A stretch of 30,735 nt of DNA. Source: Priapulus caudatus (lineage: Eukaryota; Priapulida; Priapulimorpha; Priapulimorphida; Priapulidae). The stretch's first letter is position 1. Each line of letters begins with the position of its first letter. The notes beneath the pieces were generated by a model. That model did no database searches. It saw nothing but the letters and a program-made list of their open reading frames with translations, and was not told the origin of the DNA. This document shows positions 10,775 to 20,920 of the stretch, one piece after another. The stretch is from positions 172,964 to 203,698 of the forward strand of contig NW_014577476.1 in NCBI RefSeq assembly GCF_000485595.1. Reading direction: 5' to 3'. Made by a program: the position numbers and the translations under genes.

Positions 10775-11644
10775 CGTGTGGGTACAGACCGACATCGTAA
10801 TAGCCCGCAACTCATTATGTAGTCAGTGAGACATATAGAAGACATTTCTTGCTCGTTATTAATGATTCTTACATGTACAACTGCTCTCTGGTGATGGATT
10901 TATGCTTCGTCGTGGTTTCGATCGCGTACATGCTTCCACGTGCTAACAGCTCAACTGGTAAGTATATGGCATCGTAGATTTTATGCAGCAACCAACAATA
11001 AAACGACCGTAGTCCCCGTCGCCAAAGGCTTGTATTATTATATCCATTGAAAGCGATTTCTTCTGACGTCATCTACTGCAAACTGCAATTTTATGTACAT
11101 ATCGACGATTGATCTCCAAGGGCATTTCACTCACCATAGGCCGCTTATCCCAATCCTATCCAGCAATAAAATATGTTGTCAGATGTCACAATTGAGCTGC
11201 TTTTGAAATGAAAATATTTTTAGCGCGAAAACATTAAAATTCGAGAAGTAGACTGTAGCAATATGAAGCTGTATCTGATGTTTTCTCGCCGAAGTAGACT
11301 GTAGCTATATGAATTAAGCTGTAACGTTTTCTCGCCGAAGAGTGTCTATGTGTATATATCAAGAAATACGAAACTAGGACTGAGACGTTCTAGCCGCTAG
11401 CCTAGTAGAAACGCCTTTGTGACGCTGGAATCTCGGTGTTCCTTTATTGAAACCTTACTTCTACGCGGTTTTCAATGCTGTTGACTTCGGTAACATTATA
11501 CTTGCGTTTGTTAGGTTCGTTCTCCAACGTACGCCGCAAAGTAATGGTATCCATTGTAACTATCTAGTGCGGGTCGGGCGTGCATTTGAATCGCGTTGAG
11601 CATTGGGATGTCCGAGGTCCTGAATGATCTCACAGTCTCGTATG
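10775..11644. other. Single-copy DNA
   Basis: Apart from the 46-bp duplication listed separately, no gene, RNA or mobile element is recognised. Confidence 0.5.
11245..11340. repeat. 46-bp tandem duplication
   Basis: GAAGTAGACTGTAGC starts at 11245 and 11291, and both copies end in GTTTTCTCGCC. The copies differ by a few substitutions and compensating small indels in the middle. GCGAAAACATT at 11223-11233 is a partial inverse of the GTTTTCTCGC end. Confidence 0.85.
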
Positions 11645-11842
11645 CGTGTGTGAAGAGCGCCGGCTGTTTGCATGCCTCTCAGCATGCGTGCTTGCATGTT
11701 TGCATGCATACACGTGTTCATTCGCGGGTGCTTGCCTGTCTATTCGCGTGCGTGCGTGCGTGCGTGAGTACGTGCGTGCGTGTATGCGCGCGTGCGTACG
11801 TGTATGCGCGCGTGCGTGCTTGAGGACACGCCGGCGGGCGTG
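11645..11842. repeat. Degenerate TGCG/CGTG tetranucleotide tract
   Basis: GCGTGCGTGCGTGCGTGCG-type runs at 11745-11820 include a perfect 20-bp tandem pair built on CGTGTATGCGCGCGTGCGT. Upstream (11645-11745) the same theme is more decayed (TGCATG, TTCGCGTG). The alternating purine-pyrimidine pattern is Z-DNA-prone. Overlapping Cys/Val/Arg-rich or His/Ala/Arg-rich frames are artefacts of the repeat. Confidence 0.85.
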
Positions 11843-12205
11843 TATCGGGGAGTGCATTACTTTCGCAGTATTAACTACAGGCTACTATTCCACATTAGGA
11901 AGTCAAAAACGAATTGAAAATCGCATTGCCGACTATAGGGCCAATCCATTCATGTGCATTTTAGAGGCGCTTCCTATACTAAACGGCAGTGGAGAGCACT
12001 CGCAAGTGAAATCAAGTATCTTCCCTTACACAAAAAAATCAATTATGTACACAGTTATATTGCCGACTATACACAGCTCACAATGATAACGTTTAATGGC
12101 AAGACAATATAATAATGGTTTCAAAATTCTGGGTTACATGTTGGAAATATGTTTGTATAAGCATCCCGACACTCCTCACCCACGCACACTCGCATGCATG
12201 CACCC
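11843..12205. other. Single-copy spacer with a 13-bp direct repeat
   Basis: ATTGCCGACTATA occurs at 11925-11937 and 12059-12071. Nothing else is recognised. Confidence 0.5.
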
Positions 12206-12556
12206 CGCGCACGGGAACACACACATGCACACACACACAAGAGAGAGCGACAGAAAGAGAGAGACAGACGGAGAAAGAGAGAGAGAGAGAAAGACAGACA
12301 GAGAGAGAGGGGGAAGAAGGAGAGAGATAGAGAGAGAGCGAGAGAGAGCGAGAGATAGAGAGGAAGAAAGATAGAAAGAAAAAAAGAGAGAGAGAGCGAG
12401 AGAGCGAGAGAGAGCGAGAGCGAGAGAGAGAGAGAGCGAGAGCGAGAGAGAGAGTAAGAGCCAGAAACAGAGAAAGCGAGAGGGAGGGAGAGAGAGCTAG
12501 GCAGTTGGAAAGCAATATAAAGAGAGTTGGAGAAATGGGGGAAGGCGAAAGAGAGT
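12206..12556. repeat. CA tract followed by a ~300-bp GA-rich polypurine tract
   Basis: A short ACACACATGCACACACACACAA leads into (GA)n with GAGC, GACAGA and GGAAGAA interruptions from 12239 to about 12500, thinning out to 12556. Pyrimidines on the plus strand are mostly isolated C. Long purine-only strands of this type can form triplex (H-DNA). The Arg/Glu-rich and Ser/Leu-rich frames are artefacts. Confidence 0.93.
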
Positions 12557-15500
12557 ATGCGTGCGTTGTGGGAACCAGATAACGACAGTGCAGATTACGC
12601 TGTATTCCGTTTCACTGACTTTTACATTTCAACTATATCGGGGACTACACAGTGACACGTACACATCTATGCGCGCTATGTTGAATGGCCCACTCTAATT
12701 GGGTCTATCTAGATGTTTATTTATCATTCTGCTCTCACAGTGTATCACAAACCCATTTCACTGTCTCGCCTTGTAATTTGCAAAGTGCCAATTGAGTTTC
12801 TGTTTTACTTTGAGGTGCTGTTTAGTATGGCACTCACAACATTGAGTGTTTGCCTGCACGCTTTCACCAGCCAGGCTTTTCCATGTTTACCTTGCCTCGG
12901 CATTCTCTGCGTGGAACACTTGTTTTCTGACACTTGTAATGAGAGTACCAGCTTTGTGTGGCGCTTGCAGGCGAGCTGAATGCCAATTATTCCCCCTCTA
13001 CTATCTGTAGATTTGTTTGTGCCAGGGTGGCCTAGACGATTCCTGATATATTTTCAAATGCATTCTTTTGTACGGCTTAATTACGCCGTTATAAGGCATC
13101 GTTATATGTACACAACGTCCGCGTTCGTCAATTTAAGTGGGACGAGCGGGTATATACTTCTAGATGTGCGTCACCCGTAATGTGGCTCATACTGTACATG
13201 TGCAGAAATTATGTAAAATAGATCAGGAAATATTGCCCGGCATGGAAATGGCAATGCATAGTATTAACAATACGTTATGGTAGGATGAGATGGGCTGTAG
13301 ACAGCATATACTCCCGCTATTCCCGTGGGATTCAATGACTACTGGCACACTATATGTAGTTTCATTCATTCCTTGTCAGTTTCATGTCTGATTCATCGAT
13401 TTTAATTGTTAGAGATCAATTTATATTTTTATTCCGATGGCATGTGAGCTGAATTACATTAGGTTGGTTAATTGTTGAAACTGAATTTCTGCGCAACAGC
13501 AGCAGCTAATCATTCGTGCATCGAACAGCTTTATAGAGGATCACACAATCACATCAAACCGCATATACACTTGCTCAGTGTAACAGTCAGATGGTTTCCA
13601 ACTACTATACACAAGCTCTTTTTAGTCAATTATTTCAAAACGACTTTACCGTACGTAAGCTATATATATATATATAAGAAGAAAGAAGAAGAACTAGAAT
13701 AAACACTGCTTCGCGCCATCGATTGCTGCTACGCTGTACGGAAATGGAATGTTCGAACCAGTGCAAGGACGGTATATCAAAATTTCAAGATATATCATAG
13801 AGTAAAAACAGCTGTGAAATGATAAAAAAAACTCATCCCTAGAATTTACTGCGAAACCTGATGATTGCGATAATATATGCGACAGGTGAATTTTCTTTTA
13901 CCTGGTTACGTTTGTTTAGTTTTGGCGGGGTCATCCGCAGTTTGTACGAAACTCGTACATTTCGTTTTGTCTCTGTATTTTCATATTGCATGGGAAAACG
14001 ATAAGGATCGCCCGTGACTGAATAAAACATTGAAAATGGTAAAGCAGTTGAGTATTACCATAATAAATGATGTGTAGACTAAAGCTAGTAGATACTGTGT
14101 AATTGTCCTTGTTCTCTCCTTGGTATGTTTTACTCGCCTTTTTCTCCCGCAATGTGATGCTTACGAGTAACAGCTACAGGTATGAAACAATTCCACGTTT
14201 CCATAAAGCTGGATGTTTTTCTGTAATCAGGAGTAATGGACGCTGCCAGATCAGATCATGATCAGCTTCCCGAAAACAAGTCCTAACTTCATCATATGGT
14301 CCGTGTAATAGGATTGACAGTATTCACTGCGTATCATCGATCTGTTAGACAAACATTATAGAAGGTTTTGACTGACAAAATAGTTCAAAGAAAGGGTGAA
14401 ATTCTAGGTAGCCTGCCTATACGTATATTAGTAGATGGCGCCCGTGTCAGTACCCGTTCTCAGTGACGTAATAATTACGGAACCTGTGATCACGTAGTCC
14501 CGCTGCGCGGATTTTGTATAAAGTGACTGCCATTAATAATAACCCGACTTACATGATGATCTCATAAAAACTGACGCGCCGAGAGAACTGCTGGCCCCAT
14601 CTCACTGACGACCGTGTCACTATGCACGCGTTCTCGCTAATAGGCAGTTACTGACATCTCGCTTATAACGTTGGCCGAGATTTTGTCCCGTTTTGGCAGT
14701 CATTGCCGTTATATCGGTTTTATCACGTGCAAAATAATAGCTACACTCCGGCTATTAGACGAGTTTTCGGCCAATTTTACGTGGACAACAATTATATACT
14801 TACGTGAAATCTTGGAAGGTTTCTATAATCTCAAACACGTAATATTACAGTTTATCTATACCTATACATCCAGCATCAATATGGCAATACGCAACGTTTC
14901 AATGAAATTATTCGAACTTTCGAACGATGCTATCAACTGTATATATAAAACTTGTAAAATACATTTTACAATACATACTGATCATCAACTGATACATCTT
15001 AGATTAGTAATTTAAAGCCTTCTTTTACCCACACGCTGCAAAACAGTCGACTGAATCCTATACTTGGAATGTTGTATAACAACGCCTTCTGGTGTTTTAT
15101 GTAGAGATTGTTACGTACGGAGCATACGATGTCGATCTGTAGATAACCCTAAGCTATTTATAAATGATAAAAGGGAGTTATTATACGATAAGTAACGCTT
15201 TCGACCTTTTATTGCCATATTAGTAGAATGAGGCTGGAAACCTTCAACTAGTTACACGATTACTTTCACAAACCAAACGAAGGAAAAGTAAATGAAAATT
15301 TCCCTAAAATTGACTCTTTATCTACTACAGCTACATTTGGTAAACGAGTTATAAAAGGCGTATAATGAGCTTGCATGCATGTGCGGAACTATCCACCCTT
15401 ATGAAACGCAAAACTTAACAAAACACGTGACGTGTCATAGATTCTGCTATATTAGCGACAGTCAATTTCTCAATAAGCAAAAGATTTGGCAGTGGTGGAG

Positions 15501-16040
15501 TTACTTTAGTTCCTCTAAATATGCTTGTTTCTATTGATGTACCACCTATCCACCACTGAACCTCCAAGAAAAATTGAAAGTACGTAATAGTCGAAAATAG
15601 TAGAAGGCAGGAGCTGTAATTTCCGCACAATTATGCTAATGTCGCTGTACTTTGTGTTTAGGCAAAACGATATGAGGTTCTGCGATGCGATCACCGTAAT
15701 CTCGACAAAATTAGCATAAATTGTTATAATTTAAGGCAAGCTTCATGGACTTCTATAAAGCCATCTTTGTGGCCAGATGTGCCTGACTGGCGCTGTGGGA
15801 TTTTCATTCATGCGATTTGACGCGCTTGCCTGGACGTATATTACTAACTGCGTTTTATTATCGATGTGTTTGCCTGGATTCTACTGTTTGTACTTCTAGC
15901 GATGTTTGGTTATATTTTATAATAATCATTTGGTTAGCTTCACCCACACACGTGTACGTAAGTGTGGCAGAGTAGGCCTACAGCGAACACTATAACTAAC
16001 CATTTCACGATTCTTACAAGCGTTTTTTTCTGCTTGACGT
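12557..16040. other. Single-copy AT-rich DNA
   Basis: No supported gene. An ATG-initiated 88-codon frame at 12713-12979 (+) and a 114-codon frame at 14671-15015 (+), which begins at TTG, have no recognised domain and no codon bias. A (TA)8 tract lies at 13661-13676, followed by GAAGAAAGAAGAAG. A GATCATGATC palindrome lies near 14258. Confidence 0.55.
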
Positions 16041-16049
16041 CTAATTATG
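16041..16049. repeat. Left target-site duplication CTAATTATG
   Basis: This exact 9-bp copy is repeated at 16897-16905, immediately outside both ends of the inverted-repeat element at 16050-16896. Confidence 0.85.
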
Positions 16050-16123
16050 GCAGATGGAGTCGTCGTCGTATCAGGTACTACAGATATGTACCCGAGGTAC
16101 ATATATGTATACACAAGTGTACC
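16050..16123 (+). repeat. Left terminal inverted repeat, 74 bp
   Basis: It carries repeated GTAC half-sites: GGTAC-TACAGATAT-GTACC and then GGTAC-ATATATG..AGT-GTACC. The nested palindromic GGTAC/GTACC spacing may be transposase-binding sub-repeats (inference). Confidence 0.9.
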
Positions 16124-16822
16124 TGACCAATGTTGTGTCTACATAACCGTACCGCTGCGCTCCATAAATATACCCAGGCGGGAAGTCTCGTTCAGTCACG
16201 TGGTATTGTCGTAAAAGCTGGAAAACGGTATAACATAGGAAGAATTTAGCGCCTTCTGATTGGCTGGAATTTGGCAAGATGTCAGCCTCCATGACTTGTA
16301 GCCAAAATCCCGAATTATCTACCAAAAACCCTGAGGTCAGCTGTAAACTAATCGGTCCATGAACATAAACAGAAAGTAGAACAAAAACGTATTGCGTATA
16401 GGCCCCTACACTGCATATCCTGATACCTGTTAATACTGCCGTATATACGCGGAACGATACGGATACGCAAATCGTATCATCATTTCCTAACTAAACCAAA
16501 CTCAGCAGCTATAAGCACAGACCCTCTCATAACTTAAGATTAAGATAAAAATAACACATTTGCACAGAGAATTGCAATTATAGTAATATTATATGTTATA
16601 TTAATGAGTAAAATATGTGTTTTTTTATGGAAAATACATCAGAAAACTTACTTATCTAACGGTTATAAACCAAAACAAACATTTACAAATGGCGTTTGGT
16701 CTCTTGTTTTGAAGGTTTACGACATTCTCGTACTTTATCGCGTGGTTTCATATGCTGCCCGCGGGGCAGGTACGTTTATGTAAACACAGGGTACATATTA
16801 TATGCTGAGAAGATACAAATCT

Positions 16823-16896
16823 GGTACACTCGTGTATACATATACGTACCTCGGGTACATATCTGTAGTACCTGATACGACAACGACCCCTTCAGC
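16823..16896 (-). repeat. Right terminal inverted repeat, 74 bp
   Basis: This is the inverse of 16050-16123. The differences lie at element positions 3, 6, 9 and 15 and at two A/G sites further in. Additional GGTAC/GTAC motifs lie just inside, at 16769-16796. Confidence 0.9.
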
Positions 16897-16905
16897 CTAA
16901 TTATG
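16897..16905. repeat. Right target-site duplication CTAATTATG
   Basis: It is an identical direct copy of 16041-16049. The preserved identity suggests an insertion that is not very old. Confidence 0.85.
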
Positions 16906-17043
16906 TGTTCTTGTTGTGTTTCCTTGCACGTCTCATCGCTGTGTGTGCGTGGACATGTGTGGTATGTGCAATTCGATACGACTAACGAGGTACGCATAAA
17001 CACAGCAGACGCCATGCGCGCGTTAGCTTGCATACATTAATGA

Positions 17044-17370
17044 ACGAGTGCATGCAGCGGCCTGTGCAATATTAATGCGAATGTATTGTGCACTGCATTC
17101 GCACGTTTAGTGTATACTGGCAAGTACCTTCAGTTATTTAGCCTGCAAAGAGGATGCCAACGAGTGATGTTAGTATGTGAGGCCACTTGGTCCATTAAAA
17201 CTCCGACTACATCACTCCCTTGGAACCCATCGCTGTTTTTATACGGAATTAAAAAAACGGCATTGACTCTCGGCGGATCAACCTCCTCATTGATTTATGA
17301 AGATGTCGCGTCAGGGGAATACACAATATCGGCAGACGGCATCTACGAGTATCTGCACTTCAATAATTAA
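17044..17370 (+). other. Candidate terminal exon or gene relic, 108 codons
   Basis: The frame is open from after a TGA at 17041 to a TAA at 17368-17370. The last 40 or so codons favour C- or G-ending synonyms (GAC GGC ATC TAC GAG near 17335-17349) although the surrounding DNA is AT-rich, and the peptide end (LGGSTSSLIYEDVASGEYTIS) looks like a beta-rich extracellular module. I recognise no family. There is no early in-frame ATG, so it would have to be a 3' exon. Candidate acceptors (TTTAG near 17142, TTAG near 17171) are weak. It could be chance. Confidence 0.2.
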
Positions 17371-17372
17371 AT

Positions 17373-17396
17373 GGATGTCACATAGGATGTCACATA
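17373..17396. repeat. 12-bp tandem duplication GGATGTCACATA
   Basis: Two perfect adjacent copies lie directly after the stop codon of the candidate frame ending at 17370. Confidence 0.9.
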
Positions 17397-17549
17397 CATG
17401 GACCATAGAGAAGAAACTTCGGGAGTACAGAAATGTAAGATGAGAGGAAGAATGGGAAAAACGCAATAGAGTGAGAGAACGGGCGAGAACCAGTATCGTG
17501 TATGCGCGTGCCCGCGCTTTGCTCAATGATACGTGTGTCTGTGCGTGCG

Positions 17550-17862
17550 CCAGCGTGTAAACGGCGCTGCGCCAAATTCGCACCGTGTGTGGGCTGGCGT
17601 GCGCCGTTGGCGCGCGCGAGCAAAATATCTATCGTGTTTGATTTTTCTGGCTCAGCGCCGTTGGCGCGCGCCGAATACGCACCGTGTGCGGGCTGGCGTG
17701 CGCCACTTGCGCACACAACCCAAGCAATGCGCATTCGTGACTTGTATTCAGCGCCGTTAGCGCGCGCCAAATTCGCACCGTGTGCGGGCTGGTTTACGGG
17801 CGCAAATGGCGCGCGCGGTTAGCTCAGCGCTGTTGGCGCGCGCCGAATTCGCACTGTGTGGA
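17550..17862. repeat. GC- and CpG-rich minisatellite, ~76-99 bp period, 4 copies
   Basis: The core AATTCGCACCGTGTG, preceded by GCGCCGTTGGCGCGCGCC, recurs with its GCACC/GCACT at 17580, 17679, 17775 and 17851 (spacings 99, 96, 76). Copies 1-3 continue into GGGCTGG. The GGCGCGCGCC palindrome and several inverse GGCGC/GCGCC pairs make the array strongly self-complementary. It is far richer in GC and CpG than its flanks. Frames on both strands (SAPLARA..APCAGW on plus) reflect near multiples of 3 in the spacing and are not taken as genes. Confidence 0.85.
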
Positions 17863-18470
17863 CCTTAAAGTCTGTATCCATGCGTGAACGCACGCGCGTA
17901 CGTGCACATTTGCATGTGCGTGCACGGGCACGGATTTAAAAATGCATACAACTAAGAGAGCGAACGAGAGAGAGGGTTGATACGAACTGGGATAGAAATG
18001 ATAGAGAATACTAAAGAACGCGCAAGAAAAAGGAAAAGAAAGAAAACGTGAAGAAAGAACGAAGGAATAAGAGGGTGGGGGACATAAATGGAGAAAAATA
18101 AAGTCAGAAAGCCAGGTCTGCAGTGGGATAAATTGGTGAGATCGGTCACAGCTGTTAATCGTAACATTCAGGAGGAGATTACACAGCTAAGTCGCTCTGA
18201 GTGGAAAACTATGTTGAGACATTAGCTCCATTCATTATTAAACTTACCAGCTTCGACTTACAAAAAAAGACTTAATGTCAAAGGCAAACATGTTATAAGA
18301 CGTATTTTCGGTGAAAACGAGCGAAAATCACTAGACACGTTTCTGTTTCAGCTGTGTCAGGAAGCAACTACACTGCATGACGACTTTGGTGATTTGCGGA
18401 TTGACATTAAATCAGTCACAATATCTCCTCGCATTATCTCTTTCTTACAATTTATATCTTGTTTCCAATC
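17863..18470. other. Single-copy DNA with a purine-rich part
   Basis: GTGCACATTTGCATGTGCGTGCAC near 17903 is a loose inverted repeat. 17955-18105 is purine-rich on the plus strand (GAGAGAG, AAGAAAAAGG), a decayed GA tract. No gene is supported. Confidence 0.5.
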
Positions 18471-18488
18471 TCGCTCTCTCTTTCTCTC

Positions 18489-18543
<55 letters not shown>
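18471..18543. repeat. (TC)n microsatellite ending at an assembly gap
   Basis: Slightly interrupted TC repeats become pure (TC)21 at 18502-18543 and stop at the N run, so the true length is unknown. Confidence 0.95.
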
Positions 18544-18553
18544 NNNNNNNNNN
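18544..18553. other. Assembly gap, 10 N
   Basis: Ten N separate a TC repeat from a TA repeat. A fixed 10-N run is usually a placeholder, not a measured length. The join may hide many repeat units or a misjoin. Confidence 0.98.

Positions 18554-18592
<39 letters not shown>
18554..18592. repeat. (TA)n microsatellite within a TGTG...CACA palindrome
   Basis: TGTGTA, then (TA)n to about 18586, then CACACA. The whole tract is self-complementary and can extrude as a cruciform. Confidence 0.95.
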
Positions 18593-20395
18593 TGTATACG
18601 TTTCATTAAAATGTTGAGTCCTAAGGGTTGTTGCGATTTCATGACTACCAAAAATATAAGAGTGGGAAAATCCGTTTGTGTTCTCATTCATTGTTTGTTC
18701 AGAAAACACTGATATGCTTTCTGTAGCAATTCTGGAAGCAATAACCGTAACTGCAAGCGATTTTGAAGAAGCTCTAATGCGAACATGTGCGTTTGTGCCA
18801 CAACGATTTCTCTTGTCAAATCAGAAATTCCAACTCCAGTCTTGCCTGTCTGTTTGGTTTGATTCAGACGCCAGCCTAATATCCTTGCGGCCATCAGATG
18901 TCCAACACTATAACCTTCTACTGTCATAAATTAAAAATCTTCGAATGGGCGAGAACTACAGCTTCGTAGGAGTTTAAACGCTGCACGTTTGCCTGACAAT
19001 TCAAAGCTGCGTGTGTCCCCATTAACAAAACGCTCTGCATTTTTATAGCGAGTTTAGCTCTAAAAGCCCTTTCGCATTCTTTTCATACGACTATTGATTA
19101 GATCTGTGCCCCGCGGACTCTTTACTAAACAGGTGCTTGCTGTTACATCTATGTTAACGTACCATGCACACAGCTGTAATGCAAGATGTTTGGTATCAAC
19201 ACCAGCCTTTGGCTAGATCGCGGGCCATTGAGCCATCGACACGGCTGATCGCTGGCCAAGCCGCCAGTGCGTGAAGTTGTTCATCATTAGCCAAGAAGAA
19301 CTCAATTGCGCAACCTTATACGGCAAGCTCGGAAATGTCCCCGCGAATGCCTATGAATTTATACTGAGCAAACGAACCTTGCCGATGTAAGACGTTGATC
19401 ATTTCTTGGTGTTTGGGGTAGGCCTACTGTGGTTTTAATATTTTTGTACATAGAGGTGAACAAGCAATTGAATTCACGCATTGAAAAAGTAAAAAAAAAT
19501 ATTATATATGTATATAATTGTATATGATTAACAGCTTATGTATGTGATTATATAAGAAAAAAATCGGTGTAGTTTATAGTGCATACGTTCGTCAATGTTG
19601 TAAAAAGTTGTTTGTCTGGATGACAATTTTAAATTAGGTCTATTTGAATATTGTACAGCCACATATGTTAAACCGGGTCACTACATAATCATCTTGGCTG
19701 TAACATGCTCGTTCAATGTTATGCTGCACGAACGCAAAATGTACTATAGGTAATGATGTTTTAGTGTGTTTAATGTACATAACATACGCATCCTACATGT
19801 TGCTTTCCGATTTTTTCAGGCTTCATTTCCTTTCAATCTTCGCTCGTCGAGCTTCAGTGTAGAAGCTTTTGTGGACAAAGTCACAAGCTATAGAATATGA
19901 ACCGAATTGAAATGACCTTAAACATTGCGGATGGCACGAATGATTAGCTATGGCCTTAGTTTAAAAAAACAGGCCTGCGCACTCACATGCGAACGCACGC
20001 CCACTGTTGAATGCCTGTGCATACGCGAACTCGACGCGCACATGCGCAAATTACACGCGCACGTACTTGTAGGCACAGGTTTGAAAATATAACTCTAATT
20101 ATGTTTAGACCTTACCTTGCAACACAGAGTGGAGCAGTGTGAAGAAAATAGGCCAGAGCATGTGACTCGTGACGATCCTCATTCTGATATCCCTCCAAGC
20201 CATCCTGTCTGCCTTAAAATCCAGGTATTTTCCGATGGCACATAACATTTAAGACACGGCCTGAGGCGGGTCACCTGCCTGAACGAGTCTTGTGTGCGAC
20301 GTGTCTGAGTTTAACCCCCGAAGCATTTACTGGCAGATAATACACGCCGACATGTACAGCCAGCGAAACACGGTTCGTTTACCAGCCGGTCGTGT
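18593..20395. other. Single-copy DNA
   Basis: No supported gene. 18688-18929 is open on both strands (79 and 83 codons, unrecognised). A GGTTTGATTCA at about 18859 resembles a Pol III B box, but no A box or cloverleaf accompanies it. 19490-19565 is TATATG-rich. 19980-20060 is a loose ACGC-rich stretch. Confidence 0.5.
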
Positions 20396-20396
20396 G

Positions 20397-20402
20397 CTCT
20401 CT

Positions 20403-20496
<94 letters not shown>

Positions 20497-20588
20497 CTCT
20501 CTCTCTCTCTCGCTCCTCCTTCTCGCCTTCTCTCTCCCTCTCCGTCTTCTCTCCTCTCTCCCCTCTCTCCTCTCTCTCTCTCTCTCTA

Positions 20589-20619
<31 letters not shown>

Positions 20620-20732
20620 CCTCTCTCTCACTTTCTCTCTCTCACTCTCGCACTCACTCTCTCACTCACTCTCACTCTCGCTATCTCTTTCTCTCTCTCT
20701 TTCTCTCTGTTTGTCTGTCTCTCTCTCTCTCT

Positions 20733-20778
<46 letters not shown>

Positions 20779-20873
20779 TTCCCTCTTTCTATTTCTTTCT
20801 CGGGCTCCTCTTTCTATTTCTTTCTCGGGCTCCTCTTTCCTCTATCTCTCTCTCACTAGATTGCACAGGCGCG

Positions 20874-20918
<45 letters not shown>
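20397..20918. repeat. ~520-bp CT-rich polypyrimidine tract
   Basis: Pure (TC)42 at 20406-20490 is followed by degenerate CTCT, CTTCTC, CACT and TGTC variants. A 25-bp unit containing CTATTTCTTTCTCGGGC is duplicated at 20783-20832, and a second pure CT block lies at 20875-20918. The strand bias is extreme. The Ser/Leu-rich plus frame (up to 272 codons) and the Arg/Glu-rich minus frame are artefacts of the tract. Confidence 0.95.

Positions 20919-20920
<2 letters not shown>

Larger units (their letters stand above)
16050..16896. mobile_element. 847-bp non-autonomous DNA transposon (Mutator-like by TSD)
   Basis: The first 74 bp (16050-16123) are the inverse of the last 74 bp (16823-16896) with six substitutions and no gaps, about 92% identity. 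Both ends begin GCWGAWGGRGTCGT and contain TATCAGGTACTACAGAT. A perfect 9-bp direct repeat, CTAATTATG, abuts both ends. Weaker inverted similarity continues inward (TACATAACCGTACC near 16140 against the inverse of 16768-16784). The 699-bp interior is AT-rich and has no open frame of transposase size, so the element must have been mobilised in trans. A 9-bp duplication with long terminal repeats is usual for Mutator-like elements, but without a transposase the superfamily is inferred. Confidence 0.9.

Noticed and set aside
12713-12979. ATG-initiated 88-codon frame
   Set aside because: There is no recognised domain and no codon bias, and its length is within what chance allows in 30 kb.
14671-15015. 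114-codon plus-strand frame, the longest outside repeats
   Set aside because: It starts at TTG, is AT-rich without codon preference, and its first in-frame ATG is late (about 14881).
18847-18880. tRNA or SINE B-box-like GGTTTGATTCA
   Set aside because: There is no A box at the right distance, no cloverleaf, and no tail or target duplication.
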